This document shows, piece after piece, positions 40,761 through 49,352 of a stretch of DNA of 64,000 nt (within the stretch, counting starts at the first letter, position 1; each line of letters opens with the position of its first letter). The notes under the pieces were generated by a model. The model was not told the origin of the DNA. It worked only from the letters and a program-made list of their open reading frames with translations, and did not search any database. Made by a program: the position numbers and the translations under genes. The stretch is from Cereibacter sphaeroides (lineage in GTDB: Bacteria > Pseudomonadota > Alphaproteobacteria > Rhodobacterales > Rhodobacteraceae), in contig QFQS01000001.1 in assembly GCA_003243455.1 (NCBI GenBank), positions 1,178,001 through 1,242,000 of the forward strand. Direction: 5' to 3'.

Positions 40761-41567
40761 ATGAGACAGGTTCGATCCACCGACTGGCTGTTTCACCTTT
40801 ATCTGGTGATTTTTCTGGCTTACCTGATCATTCCGCTGATCGTGATGGGCGGGGCGGCCTTCAACGACTCTCGCTTCCCCTCGGTCTACCCTTGGGTTGG
40901 CTGGACTGACCGCTGGTTTGTCGAGTTGTGGAAAGACACCCGCATGTGGGTTGCGTTCCGCAATACGATCTATGTGGCAATTGCTGTCGTCGTCATTTCA
41001 GTGCCTATCGGCACGGCGGCGGCAATCCTGATCAACTCGATCGCAGGCGGTGCGCGTTCCCTGCTTTACGGGCTGATGGTGGCGCCGATCCTGACGCCGG
41101 GTGCGGTCATCGGGATTTCGACGCTGCTGTTCTGGAACACCTTCTCTGTGCCTGCCGGGCTGCATCTGGCCGTGCTGGGGCAGGTAAGCTACATCGCGGC
41201 TTTTGTGATGCTGCTGGTGCTGGCGCGGTTGCAAAGCTTTGATCGCGGGCTGGAGGAAGCGGCGCTTGATCTTGGTGCCAGCCACGGCCAGGTGCTGCGC
41301 CGGATACTGCTGCCACACCTTTACCCGGCCATCGGCGCGGGGGCGGCCATCGGGTTCTTCCAGTCGATCGAGAACTTCAACGTCACGCTGTTCACCCGCG
41401 GCACCTATGACACGCTGACCGTCTATGTGTTCTCGAAAGTGCGCACAGGGATCACGCCGACGATCAACGCGCTGGCGCTGCTGCTGATCACCTTCACACT
41501 GATCTGCGCCGCCGCCTACGAGATCAATCGGCGGCGCAACGAGCGGCGTATGGCAGGCACAGAGTAG
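40761..41567 (+). CDS. ABC transporter permease (PotC-like)
   Basis: A 268-residue inner-membrane protein with six hydrophobic segments. The EAA loop reads EEAALDLGASHGQVLRRILL. Also visible: FRNTIYVAIAVVVISVPIGT and TPGAVIGISTLLFW. Last gene of the four-gene importer; it starts 7 bp after the previous stop and is followed by a terminator. Confidence 0.93.
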   Translation: MRQVRSTDWLFHLYLVIFLAYLIIPLIVMGGAAFNDSRFPSVYPWVGWTDRWFVELWKDTRMWVAFRNTIYVAIAVVVISVPIGTAAAILINSIAGGARSLLYGLMVAPILTPGAVIGISTLLFWNTFSVPAGLHLAVLGQVSYIAAFVMLLVLARLQSFDRGLEEAALDLGASHGQVLRRILLPHLYPAIGAGAAIGFFQSIENFNVTLFTRGTYDTLTVYVFSKVRTGITPTINALALLLITFTLICAAAYEINRRRNERRMAGTE

Positions 41568-41596
41568 GCCCCGGCCTGCATTTGCCAGAAAGGATC

Positions 41597-41624
41597 AAGG
41601 CCCCGGTCATACGCCGGGGCCTTT
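41597..41624 (+). terminator. Rho-independent terminator of the polyamine-type operon
   Basis: Ten-bp stem AAGGCCCCGG / CCGGGGCCTT with 7-nt loop TCATACG, followed by T-rich sequence, 29 bp after the last permease stop. Confidence 0.88.
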
Positions 41625-42027
41625 CGTTTGTGTCGCAGCTATATTCTTTCCGTCTTGCAAGAGACCCGACTCCGCCCCGATGTCAGGAAAAATGGGAGGC
41701 GCGCCGGAAGATGCCGTGCAGTCAGACCCTTGTGTTTGGAGGCGACTCCACGATTCCCATGAGGCGTCAGAAGAGGCCGTTGCGTCGGCATTCGGGCCGT
41801 TTCGCTTGTGCTGGATACCTGCAAAGCGGCATTTTGCGATGAACCAGTACGAAATCAGGCATTTCCAGGGCAGAGCCCGCTGAAATTCGTTGCGTTAACG
41901 GAAATCCCGACACATCGTCTCGGCTGAAGGGGAAACCCGGTCTTGCGAAAGGCCGGGCACTGCGCATTGGCCGGAACGGGGTCTGCTGCCCGGGCTGGTA
42001 CAACAAGATATGTTTGGAGTTTCTGCC
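41625..42027. other. About 400-bp intergenic region before the FecR-domain gene
   Basis: No convincing gene is present; the open frames here are short and lack ribosome sites and family resemblance. The promoter of the FecR-cyclase pair must lie in it, perhaps in the AT-richer stretch 41870-41910. I see no structured RNA beyond weak inverted repeats. Confidence 0.5.
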
Positions 42028-42855
42028 ATGTTTCGACAGGTGGTTCTGACGTGTTTCCTGCTGGTCTCCCTGATATTGTTTCAATCTGCCTCAGCTGGCG
42101 CGCAGGCGATCGGAAGCGTGGTTTCCGTGGTCCCGGGCGGTGAGATACGCACCGCAGCCGGGCGCACCAAACTTGTAGAAGGTGCGGCGCTGTCAAATGG
42201 CGACATCATCACGACCGATGCGTCGGGGCGCGCCCAGTTGCTGTTTTCTGATGGCACCAAGATCGCTGTCGGACCTGGATCCCGCCTGGTCATCGACGAG
42301 GTGCTGATGCAGTCCGGCGGGACCGCACAGCGGTTTGCGGTGAACGCCGTGGGCGGGACCTTCCGTTTCATAAGCGGCAAGAGCGCCAAGCCCGCCTACA
42401 AGATTTCAACCCCCACGGCCACCATGGGCATTCGAGGGACGCTGTTCGATTTCTCGGTCGACAAGAACCGTGGCACCAACATGGTGCTGTTCCGGGGCCA
42501 GGTTAATCTTTGCGCCCAGGGCAACTGTGCGGAAGTGCGCGGACGTTGCACCATGGCGGTTTCGGATCGCAAAGGGAATATCGGCGGCATTGGCACGCGT
42601 CAGGAAAAGCTGGGCATTCTTGCCAGCGAGTTTCCCTTTGTAACCGATCAGAATGACCTTTCAAAAGGCTTCCAGGCACCCGTCCGCAGCTGCGGAGACC
42701 TCTCGCGCATCGCGAAAAAGCCTATCCGGGCAGCTGTCATCAACGAAGAAAAGACCGGCAACCGCGAACCGCCGCAACGCAGCGAGCCCGAACGAGCCGA
42801 TCCGCCCGCTCCAGAGCCGGAGCCCGAGCCAGAACCACCGCCGAGCAGGGGCTGA
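42028..42855 (+). CDS. Exported FecR-domain protein
   Basis: About 275 residues from ATG 42028 (GGAG at 42014-42017 precedes it; ATG 42010 is an alternative). A signal peptide (FRQVVLTCFLLVSLILFQSA, cleavage near AGAQA) precedes a FecR domain: IGSVVSVVPGGEIRTAAGRT, ALSNGDIITTDASGRAQLLF, DGTKIAVGPGSRLVIDE and STPTATMGIRGTLFDF. Two Cys pairs follow, and the C-terminus is Glu/Pro rich (EPEPEPEPPPS). It is just upstream of a CHASE2 adenylate cyclase, a common pairing, and may modulate or anchor the CHASE2 sensor. Confidence 0.88.
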   Translation: MFRQVVLTCFLLVSLILFQSASAGAQAIGSVVSVVPGGEIRTAAGRTKLVEGAALSNGDIITTDASGRAQLLFSDGTKIAVGPGSRLVIDEVLMQSGGTAQRFAVNAVGGTFRFISGKSAKPAYKISTPTATMGIRGTLFDFSVDKNRGTNMVLFRGQVNLCAQGNCAEVRGRCTMAVSDRKGNIGGIGTRQEKLGILASEFPFVTDQNDLSKGFQAPVRSCGDLSRIAKKPIRAAVINEEKTGNREPPQRSEPERADPPAPEPEPEPEPPPSRG

Positions 42856-42905
42856 CAAAGGCCGGTCCGACAGTCGGGAGGGGCTAATGCTAGCTTGGTC
42901 CTTGC

Positions 42906-45071
42906 ATGCGTAAGGCCTTCTTCGCCATAGGGTTTGTCCTTTTGGCGGCGCTTACCGTGTTGCGCGCACTTGACCCCTATCCCGTCCAGGCGGTTCGAGA
43001 GCTATACTTCGACTCGCTGCAGCGCCTGTCACCGCGGGCACAGGCGGACCTGCCGGTGCGGGTCGTGGACATAGATGAAGCCTCGCTGCAGAGCATCGGC
43101 CAATGGCCATGGTCGCGTGACAGGTTGGGCATGCTGGTCGACCGGATGACCGGCTATGGTGCCGCTGCGATCGTCTTTGACGTTCTGTTCCCCGAGGCGG
43201 ACCGCTTGTCGCCCGCCAATCTTGCGGGCGATCTGCAGTCGCTGGGCGTCCTTGCTCCCGGCGTGACGGCGAGCGAACTCGCGCCCCTCGACAACGACCT
43301 GCGATTTGCCCGGGCGATCGCGGCAGGTCCGGTTGTTCTTGGAACGGCAAACTCGACAGACAAGAGCGCTGGTGCGATCAAAAGCCTGGCCGGTTTCGTC
43401 GAGGTTGGAAATGCGCCATCGGTCGGCCTGTTGCCTGTCGAGGCGGCCGTGCCGATACTTGCCCCTTTGCGCGATGCGGCATCCGGTATCGGCGTCATCA
43501 ATATCAGCCCTTTTGAAGAGGCAACGGTCGTGCGCCGTATCCCCCTCATCTGGCAGGGGCAGGAAGGTCTTTTGCCCTCGCTGTCCATCGAGGGGTTGCG
43601 CGTGGCAACTGGTGAAAGCACCATCGTGCTGGTGGGTGAGCCCGATCTTGAAGGGTTCATGCAATCGGTGCGTTTGTCCGGCTTTGACATTCCGACCACC
43701 CCCGATGGCCAGATGTGGGTCCGCTATCGGCCGGATACGCCAGACCTCTACGTCTCGGCCCGCGACGTGCTGGCCGAAGGCGACAACCCGGCGGTCAGGG
43801 CAAAGCTTGAAGGCAACATCGTGTTTATCGGCACTTCTGCCGCAGGGCTTCTGGATATCAGAACGACCGCCCTTGGACAGAATGTGCCCGGCGTGTCGAT
43901 CCATGCGCAACTGCTTGAGCAGATCCTGCAAGGCGATTTTCTGCGCCGCGACGGAGCGGTGCAGGCGGCCGAGGTGCTGGTGTTCCTGGCGATAGGGCTA
44001 ATTGTGGTCGGCGTCATGTCGGTTTCCGGTCCGGTCGCCTCGATCTTCGCAGGGCTTTCGGCGGCGGCGGTGATTGCGGGGGCAAGCTGGATCGCCTTTC
44101 GGGACAAGGGCATTCTGTTCGATGCGACCTTCCCCTTGTTCGGCGGCTTTCTGACCTTTGCCGCCGTATCGGCCTATCAGTTCGTGATCGCAGACCGCGA
44201 CAAGCGGATGATCCGGCGGTCGTTCTCCCATTACGTCGCTCCTTCCGTCCTGGGCCAGATCGAGCGATCCGGGCACAAGCTGGAACTCGGCGGGGTGATG
44301 CAGCCCGTGACGGTAATGTTCAGCGACATCCGCGGCTTTACACCGCTGAGCGAGACCATGACGGCAACCGAACTGGTCGAGGTGCTGAACCGGCTGTTCA
44401 CAGAACTTGGCGATGAAATCCTGCTGCATCAGGGCACGATCGACAAGTTCATCGGCGATGCGATCATGGCCTTCTGGAACGCGCCGCTGGAGATGGCCGA
44501 CCACCCGTCGCGCGCCGCCGCCGCCGCGCTGGGGATGCGTCTGGCCCTGCAACGCTTCAATGCGGCCAAGGGCGCGCCCCTGCCCGTTGCGGTTGCGCTT
44601 GGCGTGGCCACCGGCACGGTCTGCGTCGGCAACATAGGCTCTCGCGACCGTTTCAACTACACGGTCGTCGGCGAAACCGTGAACCAGGCCGCGCGGATCG
44701 AGGCAGGCTGCCGGGCCGTCGACTATGACATCCTCGTGTCGCGCGATACCGCGCTTGGCGCATCCGATATGGCGTTTCTGGACGCAGGCCGGTTGACGTT
44801 GAAAGGCGTGTCAGAACGTATCTCCGCTTCCATTCTTGTGGGCGGTCCAGAAATGGCGAAGACGCCAGAATTCCAGGCGCTTCTAAAAGCGCATGAAGCC
44901 TTGATCGCCGCCGTCGGCTCGGGTCAGGAGACGTCCGAAATGCTTGCGGATTGTCGGGCAAGGGGCGTTGCGCTGGAACCTGGCCTGCACACCTTTTACG
45001 ACAAGATGCTGCAGCGTCGCGGCGATTTTGCGTCTCAGGCCAGCACCCACCAAACGGCCATGCCCAGATAG
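42906..45071 (+). CDS. CHASE2-domain class III adenylate cyclase
   Basis: A 721-residue membrane enzyme. One N-terminal membrane segment precedes an extracytoplasmic CHASE2 domain (about 35-345; VVDIDEASLQSIGQWPWSRD, continuing RLGMLVDRM). Three membrane segments (about 350-430) lead to a cytoplasmic cyclase domain: metal ligands Asp474 (FSDIRGF) and Asp518 (IGDAIMAFWNAP), with adenine-specifying Lys514 (DKFIGD) and VNQAARIE with Asn/Arg for the transition state. It makes cAMP in response to a periplasmic signal. It follows the FecR gene by 50 bp, and its 3' end overlaps the convergent DUF3307 gene by 37 bp. Confidence 0.93.
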   Translation: MRKAFFAIGFVLLAALTVLRALDPYPVQAVRELYFDSLQRLSPRAQADLPVRVVDIDEASLQSIGQWPWSRDRLGMLVDRMTGYGAAAIVFDVLFPEADRLSPANLAGDLQSLGVLAPGVTASELAPLDNDLRFARAIAAGPVVLGTANSTDKSAGAIKSLAGFVEVGNAPSVGLLPVEAAVPILAPLRDAASGIGVINISPFEEATVVRRIPLIWQGQEGLLPSLSIEGLRVATGESTIVLVGEPDLEGFMQSVRLSGFDIPTTPDGQMWVRYRPDTPDLYVSARDVLAEGDNPAVRAKLEGNIVFIGTSAAGLLDIRTTALGQNVPGVSIHAQLLEQILQGDFLRRDGAVQAAEVLVFLAIGLIVVGVMSVSGPVASIFAGLSAAAVIAGASWIAFRDKGILFDATFPLFGGFLTFAAVSAYQFVIADRDKRMIRRSFSHYVAPSVLGQIERSGHKLELGGVMQPVTVMFSDIRGFTPLSETMTATELVEVLNRLFTELGDEILLHQGTIDKFIGDAIMAFWNAPLEMADHPSRAAAAALGMRLALQRFNAAKGAPLPVAVALGVATGTVCVGNIGSRDRFNYTVVGETVNQAARIEAGCRAVDYDILVSRDTALGASDMAFLDAGRLTLKGVSERISASILVGGPEMAKTPEFQALLKAHEALIAAVGSGQETSEMLADCRARGVALEPGLHTFYDKMLQRRGDFASQASTHQTAMPR

Positions 45072-45418
45072 GTGAACTGGTGCAGCGCCTGGTCCACCCC
45101 GGTCGCATACCAATACATGGCATCCCGCGGTGTTAACTGCCGCGAGGCCACGAAGTTATCCTTCGACCAGTCGAGGTGGTAGTGGAACACCCCTTCGACC
45201 GCCAGCATGGCAAGAATGGTAAGCGCCGCCGTTCCCATGATCAGCAAGGCAATCAGTGACCCCACCAGATGGATGGCCACGTGCAAAAGCCCGCCGGGAT
45301 GGCCATAGTAGCGCCGGTTCTCGATCATGTAGCTGTTTTGAAGGAAGAAATCCGCGATCACATGCTTTAGCTGCAGCAACAGTATCAGCAGAAGAACGTC
45401 TGTCGTCTGAACGCTCAC
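45035..45418 (-). CDS. DUF3307-like membrane protein
   Basis: A 127-residue protein with three or four membrane helices. The start VLLLILLLQLKHVIADFFLQ, then YYGHPGGLLHVAIHLVGSLI and VEGVFHYHLDWSK carry the conserved Lys-His, Asp and His residues of DUF3307. Function unknown in the family. It is on the minus strand and overlaps the end of the cyclase gene by 37 bp. Confidence 0.85.
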   Translation of the reverse strand: MSVQTTDVLLLILLLQLKHVIADFFLQNSYMIENRRYYGHPGGLLHVAIHLVGSLIALLIMGTAALTILAMLAVEGVFHYHLDWSKDNFVASRQLTPRDAMYWYATGVDQALHQFTYLGMAVWWVLA

Positions 45419-45538
45419 CGGTCTTAACCGTCCTCACACAGGATGGCGGGGAAGCCGCCTTCCTGCCTGTTTAACGGTGTCGGGCGTCATTGTCCGGTAA
45501 AATGTCACCCGACTGTCATTTTCATCGCAGGGATCGGC

Positions 45539-46222
45539 CTATCGGCGACGCACCAGCCCCAGCGCGGCAACACCCGCAAGCAACAGTGGCAGGCCCGCCG
45601 GCAGCGGCACCGGGGCGGGCACTGGTTCTGGCTCGGGCTCTTTGACGACGTATTTCACGGTGTCCAGCGTGTAGGTGCTGTCCTTGTCCTGCGATTTCCC
45701 ACTGATCGTCAGAGAAGTGAAAGGCGTCCCCGTAGAAAAGCCCAGGAACTGCCCGGTACTTGCGGGAATGGGTTCGCCTTTGCTGTTCAGGGTCGTTTCA
45801 AAGGAATCGAACACACTCGCGAATACCTCGCCCGTGTCCAGAATTGCCGTAAAGGCACCATCAGCGATATCGAAAGTATTGATATCGATGGCGAAGACAC
45901 TGATCGGCATCGCGAAGGTGAATGTGACGGTCTGATTGAACTCGAAAAAGTTATTCTTGCCAGAGCCGATGCCATTCATCCCGGTCGAAGATACAAACTT
46001 GTCGGTGACTACGATGGGTTCACCGTTGGTTGAATATCTGACGTCCGCGCTGTCAGCCAGGGCGCCAAGTGGTGAACTGTCAAAATCTTCGGTTTTCAAT
46101 GGCTTGGCGGCCATTGCTGCATTGAATTCATCTCGGTCATAGCTAACCGTAGCAGCCGAAGCGGGCAGTGCCGCAAGGGCAGCAAGTGCCACAATAGGCA
46201 CGTAAAATACTGAATGGGCCAC
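45539..46222 (-). CDS. VPLPA-CTERM sorting-signal protein
   Basis: About 227 residues from GTG 46222, which has AAAGGGA 8 nt upstream; the frame could also start at GTG 46243. The signal peptide SVFYVPIVALAALAALPASA is followed by a beta-rich domain (NFFEFNQTVTFTFAMPISVF, then AIDINTFD), then linker EPEPEPVPAPVPLPAGLPLL, a hydrophobic segment and final RRR. The VPLPAG-hydrophobic-basic tail is the target of exosortase-type processing. No exosortase is in the window. The gene is visibly AT-richer than its neighbours, which may indicate transfer. Confidence 0.85.
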   Translation of the reverse strand: MAHSVFYVPIVALAALAALPASAATVSYDRDEFNAAMAAKPLKTEDFDSSPLGALADSADVRYSTNGEPIVVTDKFVSSTGMNGIGSGKNNFFEFNQTVTFTFAMPISVFAIDINTFDIADGAFTAILDTGEVFASVFDSFETTLNSKGEPIPASTGQFLGFSTGTPFTSLTISGKSQDKDSTYTLDTVKYVVKEPEPEPVPAPVPLPAGLPLLLAGVAALGLVRRR

Positions 46223-46433
46223 GGGTAAGATCCCTTTGCACACATAAACAGCGGCATTGCCGCATCACCAAGATAACTGGATATAAGCGACCGGCAGGCC
46301 CAAAACACAATGATTCGTTTGAGGAATGGCGTGTTTTCGGCTTTATAAACAAGGCTATTCTTAGGCGCAGCCTCGTTCAGAATGTGCCGGGCGTGTTGCC
46401 TCTGCCTGAAAAACCGGCTGTGTAAAGCGCACA

Positions 46434-46452
46434 ATTCCCGCTATGCGGGAAT
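46434..46452. promoter_or_regulatory. 19-bp palindrome upstream of the phosphoesterase gene
   Basis: ATTCCCGC-TAT-GCGGGAAT: perfect 8-bp arms and 3-nt centre, 49 bp before the ATG. It could be an operator for an unknown regulator. Confidence 0.35.
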
Positions 46453-46500
46453 CCGCGCGTATTCCTCGACAGCCGAAAAACCGACGTCTAGATTTTCGCA

Positions 46501-47277
46501 ATGAAAATCCTCGTCGCTGCCGACATTCATTATTCACTGAAACAATATGACTGGCTTTTGGCCGTTGCTGGCGGTTTCGATCTGGTCGTGATCGCGGGCG
46601 ACTTGCTGGAAATCTCGTCCAGTGTCGATCGCCGGGCGCAGGTCGTGGTGGTAAAAACCTACCTTGAGCAAATTGCAGAAAAGACCCGCGTGGCGGTTTG
46701 TTCCGGCAATCACGATCTGGACACCATCGACGGCAACGGCGAGCAGGTCGCCGACTGGATGCGCGATCTGGACGATCTGGGCGTGGCCTCCGATAGCACC
46801 ACGATCCGGATGGGGCAGACGCTGATTACCATATGCCCCTGGTGGGACGGCCCAGATACGCGCGAGGCCATTGCGGAGCAGCTGGTGGCCGCCGCCGCGC
46901 AGCCGCGCGACCGTTGGATCTGGGTCTATCATGCGCCACCCTCGGAAAGCCCTGTCAGCTGGGGGGGCAAGCGGTCCTTCGGCGATACCGAACTCTTGCA
47001 ATGGATCGCCAGATTCCACCCCGACATCGTCGTGTCTGGCCATGTCCATCAGTCGCCCTTTGTGACCGGCGGCAGCTGGGCGGATCGCATCGACGGAACC
47101 TGGGTTTTCAATACCGGCCAACAGATTGGCGAGGTTCCGGCCCATATCATCTTCGATATGGAAACCTGCACGGCGCTGTGGTTCTCAATCTACGGCAACG
47201 AGGTTCTCGACCTTGAGGCCCCGCTGGAGCGTCCTATCCAGCCGCTGCGCGCCTTGCCCGACTGGCTCAGAGCCTAG
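46501..47277 (+). CDS. Calcineurin-like metallophosphoesterase
   Basis: A 258-residue protein with all metallophosphoesterase motifs: Asp8-x-His10 (DIHYS), Gly33-Asp34 (AGDLLE), Asn70-His71-Asp72 (GNHDL), His144 (YHAPP) and His181-x-His183 (GHVHQS). The family includes cyclic-nucleotide phosphodiesterases and nucleases. The short size and nearby cyclase make a cAMP phosphodiesterase role possible but unproven. Its ribosome site is poor. The last 11 bp overlap the convergent regulator-like gene. Confidence 0.85.
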   Translation: MKILVAADIHYSLKQYDWLLAVAGGFDLVVIAGDLLEISSSVDRRAQVVVVKTYLEQIAEKTRVAVCSGNHDLDTIDGNGEQVADWMRDLDDLGVASDSTTIRMGQTLITICPWWDGPDTREAIAEQLVAAAAQPRDRWIWVYHAPPSESPVSWGGKRSFGDTELLQWIARFHPDIVVSGHVHQSPFVTGGSWADRIDGTWVFNTGQQIGEVPAHIIFDMETCTALWFSIYGNEVLDLEAPLERPIQPLRALPDWLRA

Positions 47278-47776
47278 GATCGTCCTTGCGCGCGGAAATA
47301 GCCGCCGGCTTGTCAGCCTGCTGGTTCAGCAACGCGCCGATGATGCGGTCAACCATGCCGAAGTGGTCCGACTTGTCCTGAAACTGGGTTTTCATGTCGG
47401 CCAGATAGGTCGTGCTGTCATGCAGACGCTGCGCAAGGATGCGCGCAGTATGCAAGGCAACCACCGGCGACGAGGCCAGGAAAGCGGCGCCATCCGCCAC
47501 GACCTTGGCCGTCACCGGTGTCTCGGCCACCACTGTTGCGCTGGCCGGAACATCCAGAAGGATTGCCATTTCACCGAAAAGAGCACCGGGCGTGCGGATG
47601 CGCGCCACCCGAACCGAGCCCTTCAGCACAGCAATCGTGCCTTCGACCAGAACGAAGATCGCGCCATGCCTGCCGCCTTCGTGGATCAGCACGTCATCTG
47701 CCGCGAAATCCGTGTCTGGCAGGTGTCGGCATTCCTCGATCACGACGTGCATCACCCCTGCCCTTTCCATAGCCAT
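47267..47776 (-). CDS. Stand-alone cyclic-nucleotide-binding-like domain protein
   Basis: About 169 residues, one CNB domain (DFAADDVLIHEGGRHGAIFV, then LVEGTIAVLKG; phosphate-cassette-like GALFGEMAILLDVPASATVV) and a helical tail. No DNA-binding helix-turn-helix follows, so it is not a full Crp/Fnr factor. The Arg that usually contacts the cyclic phosphate is replaced (PASATV instead of PRTATV), so binding is doubtful. Start uncertain: ATG 47776 lacks a ribosome site; GTG/ATG about 21-24 nt later follows an AAAGGG-like stretch. Possibly a cAMP or redox sensor module. Confidence 0.75.
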   Translation of the reverse strand: MAMERAGVMHVVIEECRHLPDTDFAADDVLIHEGGRHGAIFVLVEGTIAVLKGSVRVARIRTPGALFGEMAILLDVPASATVVAETPVTAKVVADGAAFLASSPVVALHTARILAQRLHDSTTYLADMKTQFQDKSDHFGMVDRIIGALLNQQADKPAAISARKDDPRL

Positions 47777-47835
47777 GTCGCAAGACTGTCACCTTGGAAA
47801 AGACGTGGCAAGGTTTCGCTGCACTGCCGCGAAGA

Positions 47836-49341
47836 TCAGCGCAGATCGGCGGGCAGAAGTGCCTCCGGAATGTTCTGATAGCAGACCGGTCGCAACCAGC
47901 GCCGGATCGACAGGGTTCCGACGCTGGTTGCGCCAAAGTTGGTCGAGGCCGGATAGGGGCCGCCATGGACCATCGCATCGGCCACTTCGACCCCGGTCGG
48001 GAACCCATTGGCGAGGATGCGGCCTGCCTTGCGCTCCAGCACCGGCATCAGACGTTGGCCAAGCGCATGGTCATCAGCGTCCAGATGCAGAGTGCAGGTC
48101 AACTGCCCCTCGACTCCGGCGGCCAGCGCCAGCAAGTCCGCCTCGTCCCTGGCGCGCACAACAAGGCCGAGCGGGCCGAACACCTCTTCGCCAAGGCCGT
48201 GGCTCTGCCGGAAATCATCCGAGGCGACAGTATAAAGGTTCGGATTGGCTTGTCGCGCGGCACTTTCCGTCTCGACCAGTGCGGTCACGCCTGGGGCCGA
48301 GGAAATGCGGTTTTGCCCGTCGCGATAGGCTTGGGCGATACCATCGGTCAGCATAGTCTGGGCAGCGACCCCGGACAGCGCCGCCGAGGCGGCACGCTCG
48401 AACGTATCAACCTCGGGACCATCTATCGCGATCACAAGACCGGGATTGGTGCAGAACTGCCCCGCACCCATGGTCAGCGACCCTGCCCAGCCGGTTGCCA
48501 GCGCCTCTCCCCGCGCCTTCAGCGCAGCGGGCAAAAGGAAGGTCGGGTTGACCGAACCAAGCTCGCCGAAGAAGGGGATCGGATCGGGACGCGCCGCGCA
48601 CAGGTCATACAGCGCCCGCCCGCCGAACAGGCTGCCGGTGAAGCCAACAGCGCGGATCAGCGGATGCTGGACGAGGCTTTCGCCTACATCACGGCGTCCG
48701 CCCTGGATGAGAGAAAAGACCCCGGGATGCAGGCCACAGGCGATGATCGCGGATTCGATGGCCTGTGCCACGATCTCGCCCGTGCCGGGATGGGCAGAGT
48801 GGCCCTTTACCACGACGGGACAACCCGCTGCGAGGGCGCTTGCGGTATCCCCCCCGGCGGTCGAGAAGGCCAGTGGAAAGTTCGAGGCGCCAAACACGGC
48901 AACAGGACCGATCGGGCGCTGGATCAGTTTCAGGTCGGGGCGCGGGAGAGGCTTGCGCTCAGGCAGCGCCACGTCATGGCGGCGATCGAGGTAGTCGCCC
49001 TTGCGGATATGCTGGGCAAACAGGCGGAGTTGGCCCGTCGTGCGCCCGCGCTCGCCATCGAGACGTGCTGTGGGCAGCCCGGTTTCGGATGTGCCGATGG
49101 CGGTGATTTCGATGGCGCGGGCCTCGATCTCATCCGCGATCTTTTCAAGGAAGGCGGCGCGTTCCTCACGACTGGTCTGGCTGTAAGTTGCAAAGGCGGC
49201 TTCAGCGGCACGGACTGCCGCATCGACATGGGCAGGGGTGCCGACGGAAAAGTCGAGCGCCTCGCCATGGGCAGGCGAGGAACGGAACGTGCTATCGCCC
49301 GCGACCCATTCGCCCGCGATCAGGTGTTTTCCGGTCAGCAT
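47836..49341 (-). CDS. 2-oxoglutarate semialdehyde (2,5-dioxovalerate) dehydrogenase
   Basis: A 501-residue NADP-type aldehyde dehydrogenase. N-terminus MLTGKHLIAGEWVAGDSTFR is typical of KGSADH. Catalytic Glu lies in FFGELGSVNP and the nucleophile Cys in GAGQFCTNPG; PIGPVAVFGASNFPLAFSTA marks the NAD(P) domain. It oxidises 2-oxoglutarate semialdehyde to 2-oxoglutarate, the last step of the oxidative pentose route. It is the last gene of the arabinose operon, 11 bp after the sugar dehydrogenase. It could also serve D-xylose via XylX at 18380. Confidence 0.88.
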   Translation of the reverse strand: MLTGKHLIAGEWVAGDSTFRSSPAHGEALDFSVGTPAHVDAAVRAAEAAFATYSQTSREERAAFLEKIADEIEARAIEITAIGTSETGLPTARLDGERGRTTGQLRLFAQHIRKGDYLDRRHDVALPERKPLPRPDLKLIQRPIGPVAVFGASNFPLAFSTAGGDTASALAAGCPVVVKGHSAHPGTGEIVAQAIESAIIACGLHPGVFSLIQGGRRDVGESLVQHPLIRAVGFTGSLFGGRALYDLCAARPDPIPFFGELGSVNPTFLLPAALKARGEALATGWAGSLTMGAGQFCTNPGLVIAIDGPEVDTFERAASAALSGVAAQTMLTDGIAQAYRDGQNRISSAPGVTALVETESAARQANPNLYTVASDDFRQSHGLGEEVFGPLGLVVRARDEADLLALAAGVEGQLTCTLHLDADDHALGQRLMPVLERKAGRILANGFPTGVEVADAMVHGGPYPASTNFGATSVGTLSIRRWLRPVCYQNIPEALLPADLR

Positions 49342-49352
49342 GAGGAATTCCT

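Noticed and set aside
41640..42020. Possible small genes in the gap before the FecR gene
   Set aside because: Frames are short, overlap one another on both strands, and lack ribosome sites and recognisable sequence.
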